A stretch of 64,000 bases of DNA, from positions 124,001-188,000 of the forward strand of contig JAGLME010000001.1 of the NCBI GenBank assembly GCA_023140195.1, in the 5' to 3' direction. Position numbers and translations under genes: made by a program. This document shows positions 1-9,800 of this stretch, piece after piece. This DNA is from Thermoplasmata archaeon. Lineage in GTDB: Archaea > Thermoplasmatota > Thermoplasmata > RBG-16-68-12 > SOIM01. Within the stretch, counting starts at the first letter, position 1. Each line of letters starts with the position of its first letter. Below the pieces are notes generated by a model. It saw only the letters and a list, made by a program, of their open reading frames with translations. It was not told the origin of the DNA and did not search any database.

Positions 1-1668
1 TGAGGCTATCCTGCCACCAATCTCAGATCCCACCGGTCTGTTACTATCGTGTCGACTGCTAAAAATCAGAAAGGTTCTGGTCATGTTGACCTGCGATATT
101 GGGACAGACATGATTCCATTTGCAGCGCTTACGGCTGTTCCGCTCTGAACACTCTTGACCCCTGCGCCAATGGTGATGTTGGTGGGCGGACTGGCGGCCG
201 CTGGATTGCCGTAGTAGATGTAGTAGTTGGAGTCAGATTCTGAGACGTTAAGTCCATTCTGGAGCGGGAACATGACGGATGTGGACGTGGTGTTCCAGGT
301 CGAGTTCGCACCCAGAATCCGATTGAGTTCCCTCCATCTGGATGAGTCCCAATACACGATTCTTATATCTTTCCCGTCCGCTCTCGATTTGCCTGAAGAG
401 ACTAGGGAAGCATGGTCGAAGACGGCAGTAGCTGTATAGCCCGGTGGGAATGAAGAAGTTCCCGCGTCCAAGGTGATCTTCTGTCTGTATGGGTACGGAC
501 CCGTTCCGTCGAATGACACAAATGCATCCGTCATCGATCTGTACTGAGCATCATTCCATCCCTCCGAGCGAACGATGCTGGAGACCCGGATTTCATCCAT
601 CATTCCATCGAAGTAGCCTCTCAACGGGAAATTCAGATTCAGGAACTCGAAATGTCCGTACATCGTGGACGGGAACCTGAAAGAAGTGCTCCAACTGGAA
701 CCAGTGTGGTTGTCTACAAGGGCTCCATCAACGTAGAGATACAACTCTCCCTTGTTGATGTCCCACGAGAAGACAACATGATGCCATTCCGTGTCCACGC
801 TCCCTCCTCGTAGCTCCACCGAACTGAAGAGACCGGTGGACATCCCCGCATTGAACTGGCCAGCGTCGATCCAGATTGCCCTGTCCCTGTTCTCGAGTGT
901 GCTGAAAATACTGCTTGTGGATGTGGTGTTATCGGCTTTAACAAGAAGCTCAAGGGTCCCAACCTCATCCGTCGCATCGAACTCATCCCCTGCACTGTAT
1001 ATGTACTCATTGAAACCATCAAACTCCACAGCTGAGCCAATGTATCCAGACACATCCAAATGAGAACCGTTCAGGTAGGCTTCGAGATCGTGGCCATTGG
1101 ACGTAGAATCAAGGTGGTCGTTATCGCTCCCACTTGTCCTGCTCGTTTCGTCCAGATGCTGAACCGTGACGTAGTTGGAGTCCCACACGTTGTTCCGATC
1201 TTGTCCGTCCATTGCGCTGGGGTTCCCGTAATACATCCAAATGTGATCGGTCGTACTCCCACTATCGATCCTCGGGACCTTCACCCAGACATACGAGGTT
1301 CCCGTCTCGTTCCACATCTCGATTTCGTGCTCGAGCTTGGTGACTCCGTCGGAATCAATGAACCTCAGATCCTCTCCGGAGTCCTGAGTGTTGGTGTAAT
1401 CCACTCGACTGCTGTTCAGGACTATGAGGACGGGGAAGTCTACGAGATCCTCGTTGATGGATTGGGCGTCAAACCTCAATTTCTCACGAAGTGTCCAGTT
1501 GGCGTCCCACCAAGACTCGCCCCACCAAGGTCTCGGAAGTTCATCGAAGTGCAGGTTCAAGGTGTGTGGTCCGGCATTGAAGCTCACATTGCCGCTTCCA
1601 GTGGGCCACGATGGTGATATCGTCAGAAGTAGGAACAGTGCTATGACGATGGCAATTACCCTTCTCAT
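1..1668 (-). CDS. Secreted DUF2341/LamG-domain surface protein (3' part beyond window)
   Basis: An open frame of 556 codons runs from the ATG at 1668 to the left edge without a stop, so the C-terminus is missing. The N-terminus (MRRVIAIVIALFLLLT) is a signal peptide or anchor. Residues ~60-150 look like a DUF2341 domain, ending in the typical HIWMYYGNP strand. Residues ~190-375 look like a concanavalin A/LamG fold (YLYVDGALVDN, then FDGMMDEIRVSSIVRS). Residues ~400-495 form a second DUF2341-like unit ending YYIYYGNPAA. Such modules usually bind carbohydrate or act in adhesion outside the cell. The ATG overlaps the stop of the upstream gene as ATGA, so translation is probably coupled and the two proteins are probably made together. 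Whether this protein also ends in a membrane anchor and cytoplasmic domain like its neighbours cannot be seen here. Confidence 0.85.
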   Translation of the reverse strand, partial: MRRVIAIVIALFLLLTISPSWPTGSGNVSFNAGPHTLNLHFDELPRPWWGESWWDANWTLREKLRFDAQSINEDLVDFPVLIVLNSSRVDYTNTQDSGEDLRFIDSDGVTKLEHEIEMWNETGTSYVWVKVPRIDSGSTTDHIWMYYGNPSAMDGQDRNNVWDSNYVTVQHLDETSRTSGSDNDHLDSTSNGHDLEAYLNGSHLDVSGYIGSAVEFDGFNEYIYSAGDEFDATDEVGTLELLVKADNTTSTSSIFSTLENRDRAIWIDAGQFNAGMSTGLFSSVELRGGSVDTEWHHVVFSWDINKGELYLYVDGALVDNHTGSSWSTSFRFPSTMYGHFEFLNLNFPLRGYFDGMMDEIRVSSIVRSEGWNDAQYRSMTDAFVSFDGTGPYPYRQKITLDAGTSSFPPGYTATAVFDHASLVSSGKSRADGKDIRIVYWDSSRWRELNRILGANSTWNTTSTSVMFPLQNGLNVSESDSNYYIYYGNPAAASPPTNITIGAGVKSVQSGTAVSAANGIMSVPISQVNMTRTFLIFSSRHDSNRPVGSEIGGRIAS

Positions 1669-4600
1669 CGCGACTCCTCCCGTGAGCTATCGTCACCCTT
1701 CGCTTCTTCGTCCCCAGATTCCTGGAGATTCCCATTCTTATTGTTACCATTGAGATGCTCTATGTCCTCTGTGCTCTGGCCTTCCTTGAGATCTCGAAGG
1801 TGTTCGCACAGGAGGCTATGAACACCCGCGAACCTCTGCACGAATCCGTCCCAGTCCTCCAATTCGGCCGCGTATGTGCTCTCAACATCCTGAATAGCAT
1901 CGCTGATCGGCTGCAAGTTCCTCGGCGTCTCACGGCCATGGTAGACGACTGCGAGAAATACGTGCTCGCCTCTTTCCAGGGCGATCTTCCTATCTCCGAA
2001 CTCTATCTGCTTGACGGGTGAGTCCTCCACCTCTTTGAATGAGTCCTTGATGAATTCTTGGATGGCCGTCAGCATATTGGAGAAGATGTCCTCGTCGATG
2101 TCTGTCTGTTTTCCGACCACTGCATGGTGGATCAGGCTTCCGTTCCTGTATATCAGGAATGCTTCGTCAATGTGGATTCTAGAGAAGAACCCTCTTGAGA
2201 ACAGTACTAGAATCACTGATAGAAGAATTGCTACGATGAAAGACCAGGGCCAGAGTATTTGGTCCCATACTGACGGCGGCGGTGCCCCCACGATTCTAAC
2301 GTTGAACGACCCAAACGCTGTCTTATTGCCGTCGCTGACGTCAATCTGTATGGTGTCAGTCCCCTCAAATGGGTAGTTGAGGATCAGGATCGATCCCGCC
2401 AGGGTCACCGTGGTCTTTGCACGCTCTCCCGATGCGAATATGATGAGGTCCGAGAAATCGTTGTCGATATCGAACACATAATCCGACAAGTCCAGAGTGT
2501 ATATCTGACCCTTCTGGATGGTCAGGTCTGGAATATCGAGAATATATGGAGCATCATTCACCGGTATTACCGTGATCCTGGCGGTCTGCTCTGCGATGGC
2601 CCCATACGGGTCCGTTGCCCTGAATGTCACATACTCTTGGCCGAACCAGTCCTGCGTTGACGAGAGAGAGACAAGGAACGTGGAGGGGTCGATGGTCACT
2701 ATGACATTGGAGGAGACGCTTGAATAGGTCAAAGTGTCAGCATCATTGTCCGCGAAGCAGAGGGCTATGTTGAAGGCGTCTGGAAGTGTCGTGTCTTCAA
2801 AGAACGAATAGCCTGGAATGATGGACGCCGCCTCCGGGGGCCAGTTGTCTGTGACTGCGATTTGAACATCCTGATACGCTTCGGCCAGGCCATCTGAGAC
2901 CGTTATCCTCACCACGATCGTTGCCCCTGACATGCTCTCAGGGTAATGAACCTCCATCACGGTGTTCACTGAACTGTTGAAGAATATGTGGGCGGGGTCG
3001 TTCGTGGAGATGAACAGCTCTGAGGTCTGGTTGTCCACATCCTCGATGTATGGTGCCAGGTCGAACGTGTAGTTGTAGAACGGTCTTGCTAGGTCCTCAT
3101 AGTGTACTATCAGGTCGGGGACTCCCGATATAGTCGGTGGATCGTTGACCGGCAGAACGGTCACCAGGACGATGTCCTCTGCCCTGGCATTCTCTGGGTC
3201 CACACCCCTGAAACTGACTGTCTCGACACCGAACCAGTCCGCAGGGGCTTTGAAGTCGACTGAATGGTTCTCGTGGATCGTAATCTCGGTGTTGATGTTC
3301 CCGCTTGTGTAGAACAGACTGTCTTGGTCTGGGTCATCGAAGTAATCGTCAAGATTGAAGCGGTCCTTGACCTCCTGACCTTCGAACAGGACCACGTCCG
3401 GGAGCTCTCTGATAAGGACAGGGACGAAGTCATCTGAGACAGTTATTGCCAGTACCGTTGACATCTGCCCCCCATGCTCGTCCTCGACGGTCACTATGGG
3501 GTAGACCGTCGTGTCCAGGAGCTCTTCTGGATAGGTGAAGGTTCCCCACAATCCATTGAACGAAATGCTGCCTGAATCATCACTCGAGAGGGTGAGGTTT
3601 TCCCGGGCTGTTTCAACATCATTCACATAGTCGTAGAAATAGTATGTGTAAGGCTCACTGTAGTGGATCGTAAATGGGGTTATGCTCTGTATTCTTGGCC
3701 GATCGTTGACAGAAGTTATGGTAATGGAAATCGTCTGAGCGTCGACGTAGCCATCGCTGTCTCTCAGCCATATCATCAGGTCGTCAGTTCCGAAGGCATC
3801 TGGCACCGTTGTGAAGGTGATCAGGTGGTTGCCAACGATATCGGTACCGGTGACAGTGGTCAACGAAGGATCATGATCTGTCAATGACCACATGAGTTCC
3901 GCGAGCGAGTCTTGAGGGTCACTGGCATAAGAAGAAAGGTCTAAGATCCAAGTTCCGTAATCCTCCGGCTTCACCTGATTCGGGATCGTACCCACAATGG
4001 TCGGCATCAAGTTTACCTCCACCACTTCCAGGTTGGCAATCTCTGTGATGTTGTCCTGGTTCACAGCGGTGACCTGAATCCACCCATTGAGGTTCTCCGT
4101 GTCCTGAGCCTTGAGCGTAGCATGGGTTGGAGACGAACTGGTTATGTTGCCGGCATTGGTGTTCCACAATGGGCCAATGAGCGCCACCTCATTACCGTCC
4201 GAATCGTATCCAGTTGCCGTGAAGTTCTGGAAATCCCCTATGAGAAGTGTGATATTGTCTGGTTGGACCGCAATCGAAGCTAGATCCCCTGCTATGACCG
4301 TTATCGTGTCCGACGTGTTTGTATGACCAAACCCATCATCGATTGAGACCGTTCCAATCCCCGCCATTGTCGCGTCGAACGTTGACGTTGTAGACGGCCC
4401 AGGCGTTATCGTTCCAATGCCTCCATTGGCCGTCCAGGCCACGAACGCGGTTCCGATTTGATTGCTGTCACCGTCGTACTCGTATGCGGTCAAGTTCACG
4501 TGTTCATCTGCGGTCAACGTGCCAGGGCTCCAGGGCTCTATTCCCACCGATGCTCGGGAACCAGTTATGACCTGGAATGTGTTCGTGGTGTTCGAGTGCC

Positions 4601-6611
4601 CGTTTCCATCGTCAGCGGTCACATTGCCCATGCCTGGAGTGGTAGCGTCGAATACGGCTGAAGAACTCGGTCCAGTGGGTATCGTTCCGATTCCGCCTGA
4701 TACGCTCCAATTCGCCATGATTGGTCCTATTGCATTCCCTTTGGAATCATAAGCAATGGCGTTGAACATCTGGACATCGTCCGTTGTCAGGGTCCCAGGG
4801 TCCCTCGGGTCGATGCCAATCCTTGCAGCATTGCCCGCCAGAACGTTCACCAGTGTGTAGTTCGAGATCGTATCGGCAGTGTTGTTGCAGTATACTCTCC
4901 ATGTGCCGACCATCCCCGGATTGTAGACCCCGGATGCGTCCACTGACCCCCAAGGATCATCCGTTTCCCATTTGTCGGTGAAGGGGGTCGTGTGATGGAA
5001 TACATCATGTCCAATTGCGTCCAGATCCACCCATTCATCTGTGGTCCCTGTCCAAGTTGGGACTGCCATGTGGATGTGATCAAGAGTGCCAAAGAACTGG
5101 TAGGTCACACTCATGTTCAAGAGCGTTGGGCTGAGCATCAGGTCAATGGTGGTCAGGTTCGCTCTGAACCTGATTGCTGGGTCTGGGATTGACTGCAGGC
5201 TGCCTCCTGAGAATATCTCTGTCCATGACATGCCCGAATTCGTAGAGTACCAGTACGAGACATTGGTGCCTGGCTGGGTGTTCTCGTTTGCGTTGAATGT
5301 TTCCCAACCCACCCAATTGCCCGGTGCCAGGTCTTCCGTTTCAATATGTCCTTCAGAAGCATATGCTTGAAAGTCGATTCTAACTTCTTCCAGTATTGGT
5401 GCCACGGTCCTGTTGAGCGTGTCCATCTCCACCTTGTATTGTATGCACCTGCCGGCCGGAGAAGCGATTTGCGATCCGCTGGGTGAAGCGTAAGCCGCGG
5501 ACCATGCAGACCAACTGCCAGAGCAGTCACCTGAGCGAGTCTCAATGGTCATACTTGTCTGCCCAGGTACTGTCGAGTTCCAACTTATGTTGCCCCAATT
5601 GACCAAGAATCCTGCATCCGAGACCCTCGATACGAAGGTCCCGTTCGCCAATCCACCCTCCATGGTGATGTAGTTCAAATGAAGTTTGGGACGGGCGCCT
5701 GGGGTCGACGATTCTTTGCTGTGAAGAAACTTATCATTTATCGGCGGGTTTGTCTCTAGAGGAATGAGAATCACTCCATAGTTGGGCTTAGTACCATTAT
5801 GCCAACCTCCGAAGAGTCGACTAATATCCCAGGTGTACCAGTTGGGTTGGTCTTGTATTGAATAGACGATATCCTCAGGGACGGGATTGAAGTCCCCTCC
5901 ATCTAATGTCCAGAGAACCGACCCATCTCTGGACCTGTATGTGACACCGTCATTGGTCACAGAGTCATCACCAGTTCCCTCGAGCCATGATGCATTAACC
6001 TGATGGACTGACATGTTGAGAGGATCAGCTGAGTTCGAGTTCTCCAGTCTCAGCGAAAGCAGAGCCGATGTTATCAAGTCATATGTTTGCAGAGAAGTCA
6101 GATTGAATTCGATGATCGGCCTCTTTTGATCCACTGGCTCCGCGTTCAGATTTGATGACACCCCATAGTTCCTGTTCATGAAGCCTCCGTTGAGGTAGGC
6201 GTCCTTCCCTCCTATTGCGGAGATTGAGGAATTAGCCCATTGAGGCGTGCCAGCTGAATCCGTGTTCATTATGGTCACATTCCCCGGATCATTAGCCACG
6301 TCCACGTTCAGAATCACGGTTCCTTGCTGGAAATCGCTCTGCGATGTGTCAACGAACCCGCTGGAGTATCTTTGGAGTGTTACATTGCTTGCAGACACGC
6401 TCACATTGTTGGATGTGTAGTTGGCCGCGTTCTGGAAGTCCCATGTGGCCGTCGTCGTCCCATCGCCATTGTCGACGAGTGTGGGATCCCCGGAAGACAG
6501 ATTGATAAGAGACAAGAAATTGGACAGGATCATCAAAGCTAGGACTATGCTTAGGATAGCTCTTCTATTTCGAGGAGGGTTTCCTTCTTTGCTTTGAGGC
6601 ATGTTCTTCAC
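1665..6611 (-). CDS. Giant single-pass surface protein A with Ig/cadherin-like repeats and conserved cytoplasmic domain
   Basis: About 1,648 residues. An N-terminal hydrophobic segment (~13-35) is followed by a DNRLRE-like beta domain (~140-315, EFNLTSLQTYDLITSALLSL). Three bacterial-Ig-like units follow (~594-867, each with a GxIGTIxxGPSxxxxFDATxxG pattern), then a chain of cadherin-like units (~869-1440) marked by SVNDRP, PVNDPP and PVNDAP linkers. One transmembrane helix (~1449-1472, WPWSFIVAILLSVILVL) precedes a cytoplasmic alpha/beta domain (~1477-1580) and an acidic, Asn-rich tail. It is a tandem paralogue of the gene at 6834-12047. I chose the GTG at 6611 because GGAGGG lies 5 nt upstream and the same arrangement (CGGAGGGAA, then GTGAAGAA) is conserved in the paralogue; the frame is open up to a TTG at 6659. 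Role: predicted cell-surface adhesin or receptor. The stop overlaps the next ATG. Confidence 0.85.
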   Translation of the reverse strand: MKNMPQSKEGNPPRNRRAILSIVLALMILSNFLSLINLSSGDPTLVDNGDGTTTATWDFQNAANYTSNNVSVSASNVTLQRYSSGFVDTSQSDFQQGTVILNVDVANDPGNVTIMNTDSAGTPQWANSSISAIGGKDAYLNGGFMNRNYGVSSNLNAEPVDQKRPIIEFNLTSLQTYDLITSALLSLRLENSNSADPLNMSVHQVNASWLEGTGDDSVTNDGVTYRSRDGSVLWTLDGGDFNPVPEDIVYSIQDQPNWYTWDISRLFGGWHNGTKPNYGVILIPLETNPPINDKFLHSKESSTPGARPKLHLNYITMEGGLANGTFVSRVSDAGFLVNWGNISWNSTVPGQTSMTIETRSGDCSGSWSAWSAAYASPSGSQIASPAGRCIQYKVEMDTLNRTVAPILEEVRIDFQAYASEGHIETEDLAPGNWVGWETFNANENTQPGTNVSYWYSTNSGMSWTEIFSGGSLQSIPDPAIRFRANLTTIDLMLSPTLLNMSVTYQFFGTLDHIHMAVPTWTGTTDEWVDLDAIGHDVFHHTTPFTDKWETDDPWGSVDASGVYNPGMVGTWRVYCNNTADTISNYTLVNVLAGNAARIGIDPRDPGTLTTDDVQMFNAIAYDSKGNAIGPIMANWSVSGGIGTIPTGPSSSAVFDATTPGMGNVTADDGNGHSNTTNTFQVITGSRASVGIEPWSPGTLTADEHVNLTAYEYDGDSNQIGTAFVAWTANGGIGTITPGPSTTSTFDATMAGIGTVSIDDGFGHTNTSDTITVIAGDLASIAVQPDNITLLIGDFQNFTATGYDSDGNEVALIGPLWNTNAGNITSSSPTHATLKAQDTENLNGWIQVTAVNQDNITEIANLEVVEVNLMPTIVGTIPNQVKPEDYGTWILDLSSYASDPQDSLAELMWSLTDHDPSLTTVTGTDIVGNHLITFTTVPDAFGTDDLMIWLRDSDGYVDAQTISITITSVNDRPRIQSITPFTIHYSEPYTYYFYDYVNDVETARENLTLSSDDSGSISFNGLWGTFTYPEELLDTTVYPIVTVEDEHGGQMSTVLAITVSDDFVPVLIRELPDVVLFEGQEVKDRFNLDDYFDDPDQDSLFYTSGNINTEITIHENHSVDFKAPADWFGVETVSFRGVDPENARAEDIVLVTVLPVNDPPTISGVPDLIVHYEDLARPFYNYTFDLAPYIEDVDNQTSELFISTNDPAHIFFNSSVNTVMEVHYPESMSGATIVVRITVSDGLAEAYQDVQIAVTDNWPPEAASIIPGYSFFEDTTLPDAFNIALCFADNDADTLTYSSVSSNVIVTIDPSTFLVSLSSTQDWFGQEYVTFRATDPYGAIAEQTARITVIPVNDAPYILDIPDLTIQKGQIYTLDLSDYVFDIDNDFSDLIIFASGERAKTTVTLAGSILILNYPFEGTDTIQIDVSDGNKTAFGSFNVRIVGAPPPSVWDQILWPWSFIVAILLSVILVLFSRGFFSRIHIDEAFLIYRNGSLIHHAVVGKQTDIDEDIFSNMLTAIQEFIKDSFKEVEDSPVKQIEFGDRKIALERGEHVFLAVVYHGRETPRNLQPISDAIQDVESTYAAELEDWDGFVQRFAGVHSLLCEHLRDLKEGQSTEDIEHLNGNNKNGNLQESGDEEAKGDDSSREESR

Positions 6612-6670
6612 ACATTCCCTCCGGCTCGTGGAACGTTCAGCTTCTGCTCCCTGCATCAAACTCTGGGCTC

Positions 6671-6680
6671 GAATATAAGG
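6671..6680 (-). promoter_or_regulatory. TATA box of surface protein A
   Basis: On the minus strand this reads CCTTATATTC, about 60 nt before the GTG start. The upstream sequence TCCTGAAACTAGC is nearly the same as the sequence before the TATA box of paralogue B, so the promoter was duplicated with the gene and kept. Confidence 0.55.
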
Positions 6681-6833
6681 CTAGTTTCAGGAATACCGTG
6701 GGTGAGAATCATTTGTGATATTCGGGACGTTTTGGTACGGATTCGTTGTGAAGAAGTCGACTTCCTGCTTAATCGATGAACATTTTGTCGGTTGAGGTTC
6801 TCATCGGCTCCCGTTCCCCCTTTTCTCTGTGTC

Positions 6834-9800
6834 TTAAGCCTTGAGATGCTTCTCAATTATCTCCCCAACTCCGGAGAATTCGCTTGATGATTCATCCACA
6901 CTCTCAACCGAGTATTTCTTTTCAATCTCCTTTATGGCGTTCTTTATCGGCAGGACGTTTCTCGCGTTCTCGTGACCTCTGTAGACGACTGCTAGGTAGA
7001 CACTCTTCCCCTTCTCGATCATTATCTTGTGATCCCCAAACTCAATCCTCTTCACTGGGGAGTCCTCAACTTCCCGGAAGGAGTCACCGATGAATGACTG
7101 GATGGCAGTCAACATCCCCGAGAATATGTCCTTGTCGATCTCCGTCTCTCTTCCGATGGTTGTGTGTGCAATCAACATCCCGTCTGCGTGGATCAGGAAA
7201 GCCTCGTCGATGTCTATCTTCCCCAGGAACTGCCTGGCTAGGAGGACTGCTATCACCAAAGCAAGGAATGCCACGAGCAAGGACCACGGCCAATGGATCT
7301 GATCCCAGATAGTCGGAGCAGGGGGACCGACCACCCTGACATTGAACGATGCAAAGGCGGTCTTGTTCCCGTCACTGACCCTCAGCTGCACAATGTAGTT
7401 TCCTTCTTGATCGAAGCTGAAGATGATGTAAGAACCGGCTATCGCTAACGTTGCATCCGAGTGTACGCTCACTATCGATATGTCCAGTTCGGAGAAATTG
7501 TTGTCAATGTCAAAGATGTGGTTGAGCAGATCCAGGGTGAGGACAGCTCCTTTGGCTATCTCTTGATCTGGGATGGGGGGATACACAACTGGGGCGTCAT
7601 TCACAGGAATCACGGTGACCCGTATCGTCTGCTCCAGAACTGCACCATGAACGTCCATTGCTCTGAAGGTGACTGACTCGAATCCGGACCAGTTGGCCGC
7701 GGATGAGAAAGAGACAACCGATGTCGTCTCGTCAATCTCCACAAAGACGTTGTTGGATATGCTTGAGTATGACAACTCATCCCCTTCCGGGTCAATGAAG
7801 TGATTATCCAGGTCGAATGCATTGCTCAGCGGGATGTCCTCGTGCAGTTCATAATCTGGTATTGGCGAGGATACCTCTGGCGGCCAATTCTCCAGTATGG
7901 TGATGTTAATGTCCTGGTATGCCAGACTTGAGTTGTCGGAGACCGTGATCCTGACCACAACCGTTTGCCCTTTCATGCTCTCGGGATAATGGATCTCCAT
8001 GATCGAGTTCTTCGAACTGTTGAAGAAGATGTGGGTTGGGTCGTCAGTTGATATGCTCAATTCCGAGATGGGATTGTCCTCGTCGTAGATGTAGGGCTCC
8101 AAATCAAAGGTGTAGTTGTAGTTGGGTCTGGAAGGATCGTCATAGTGAACTGCCAAGTCGGGAACTCCGGAGATCGAGGGAGCGTCGTTGACCGGCAACA
8201 CCGTGACAAGAACGATGTCCTCGGCCCTTGCGTTGTAGGGATCTATCGCCCTGAAGGATACGATTTCCACACCGGACCAATCATCAGGTGCTATGAAGTC
8301 GACCGAATGGTTCTCGTGAATGATTATCTGGGTGTTCACATTTCCACTCGAGTAGTAGAGGCTGTCCCCATCCGGATCTTCAAAATAGTCATCCAGGTCG
8401 AAGTAATCTCTGGCCACTTCTCCTTCGAAGATGAAGACATCTGGCAGCTCCCTGACCAATACGGGCACATAATCCTCCGAAACGGTTATCGCCAGCACTG
8501 TCGTCCTCCACCCCCCATCTCCATCATACACTGTCACTTCCGGATATACCGTTTGACCGTTGAACTCCACTGGATAGGTGAACGTGCCCCAGAGCCCAGC
8601 AAATGACACATATTGGGGTTGAGAACTCTCCAGCACGAGCTCCTCTTTGGGCGTTTCCACATCCTCTACGTAGTCGTAGAAGTAATATGTGTACGGCACG
8701 TCATAGTGAACCGTGAACGGCGTGATGCTGTGGATTATCGGGTTATCGTTGACCGGAGTTATGTTCACCCAGAATCTCTGGCCGTCCACCTGTCCATCGC
8801 TGTCCCTCAGCCATATGGTCATCTCGTCGCTCCCGTAGGCGTCCTTCACCGTAGTGAACATGATTATGTGGTTACCTGTCACCTCATCTCCAGATATTAT
8901 GATCAGTGAGGGGTCATTCTCCGTGAAGAACCAGGTCAGGTCTGATAGGGGATCCTGCGGGTCGCTCGCAAAAGATGAGAGATCGATTGTCCAACTGCCA
9001 TAGTCCTCCGGCCTCTGTTGACTGGGTATTGTACCCACTATGTTCGGTTTCACATTCACGGCCGCAACATCTATCGTCGAATTGGATGTCACATTGTTCT
9101 GGAATACGGCTGTGACCCTTATCCATCCGTTTGACAGCTCGGTGTCTTGAGCCTGGAGCATGGCTCCATTAGTCGAGGAGTTCACGATTGTGCCCGCGTT
9201 GGTTTCCCAGAATGGATTAACAAGGGGGATACTATTGCCATCTGAATCGTATCCTTCCGCAGTGAAGTTCTGGTACTCCTCGGTCAGCAATACAACGCTG
9301 GCTGGATTAAGATCGATCGTGGCAAGCTGACCTGCAATAACAGGTATCAGATCGGTGGTGTTTGTAAGTCCCATTCCATCGTCGATTGTGATCGTTCCCA
9401 CGCCAACGGTGGTCGCATCAAAGACCGATGTCTGGGAGGGACCGACCGGTATTGTGCCAATCCCGCCATTGACGAACCATGACACAATTGCTGGTCCGAT
9501 CTGATTCCCATCCGAATCATACGAGTATGCAGCGAAATTCACGTTATCGTCTGTGGTCAGAGCTCCAGGGTTCCAAGGTTCAATGCCTATTCGACTTCGG
9601 GCCCCCGCGACAACTTGAATGATGTTAGTTGTGTTCGAATGTCCGTTTCCATCGTCCGCACTCACCGTACCCAGGCCAGGTGTTGTTGGATCGAACAGAG
9701 CCGAAGAACTCGGCCCGATTGGTATCGCGCCGATTCCTCCAGAGACACTCCAATTTGCCGCAACTTGACCAATGGAATTGCCTTTGGAATCATATCCAAT

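Noticed and set aside
1060-1617. A 185-codon open frame on the plus strand
   Set aside because: It lies opposite the DUF2341/LamG gene, whose frame has clear domains; the plus frame has no ribosome site or family likeness.
4462-4752. Several 60-100-codon plus-strand frames inside the giant surface genes
   Set aside because: They are antisense shadows of repeat-rich coding sequence and lack start signals.
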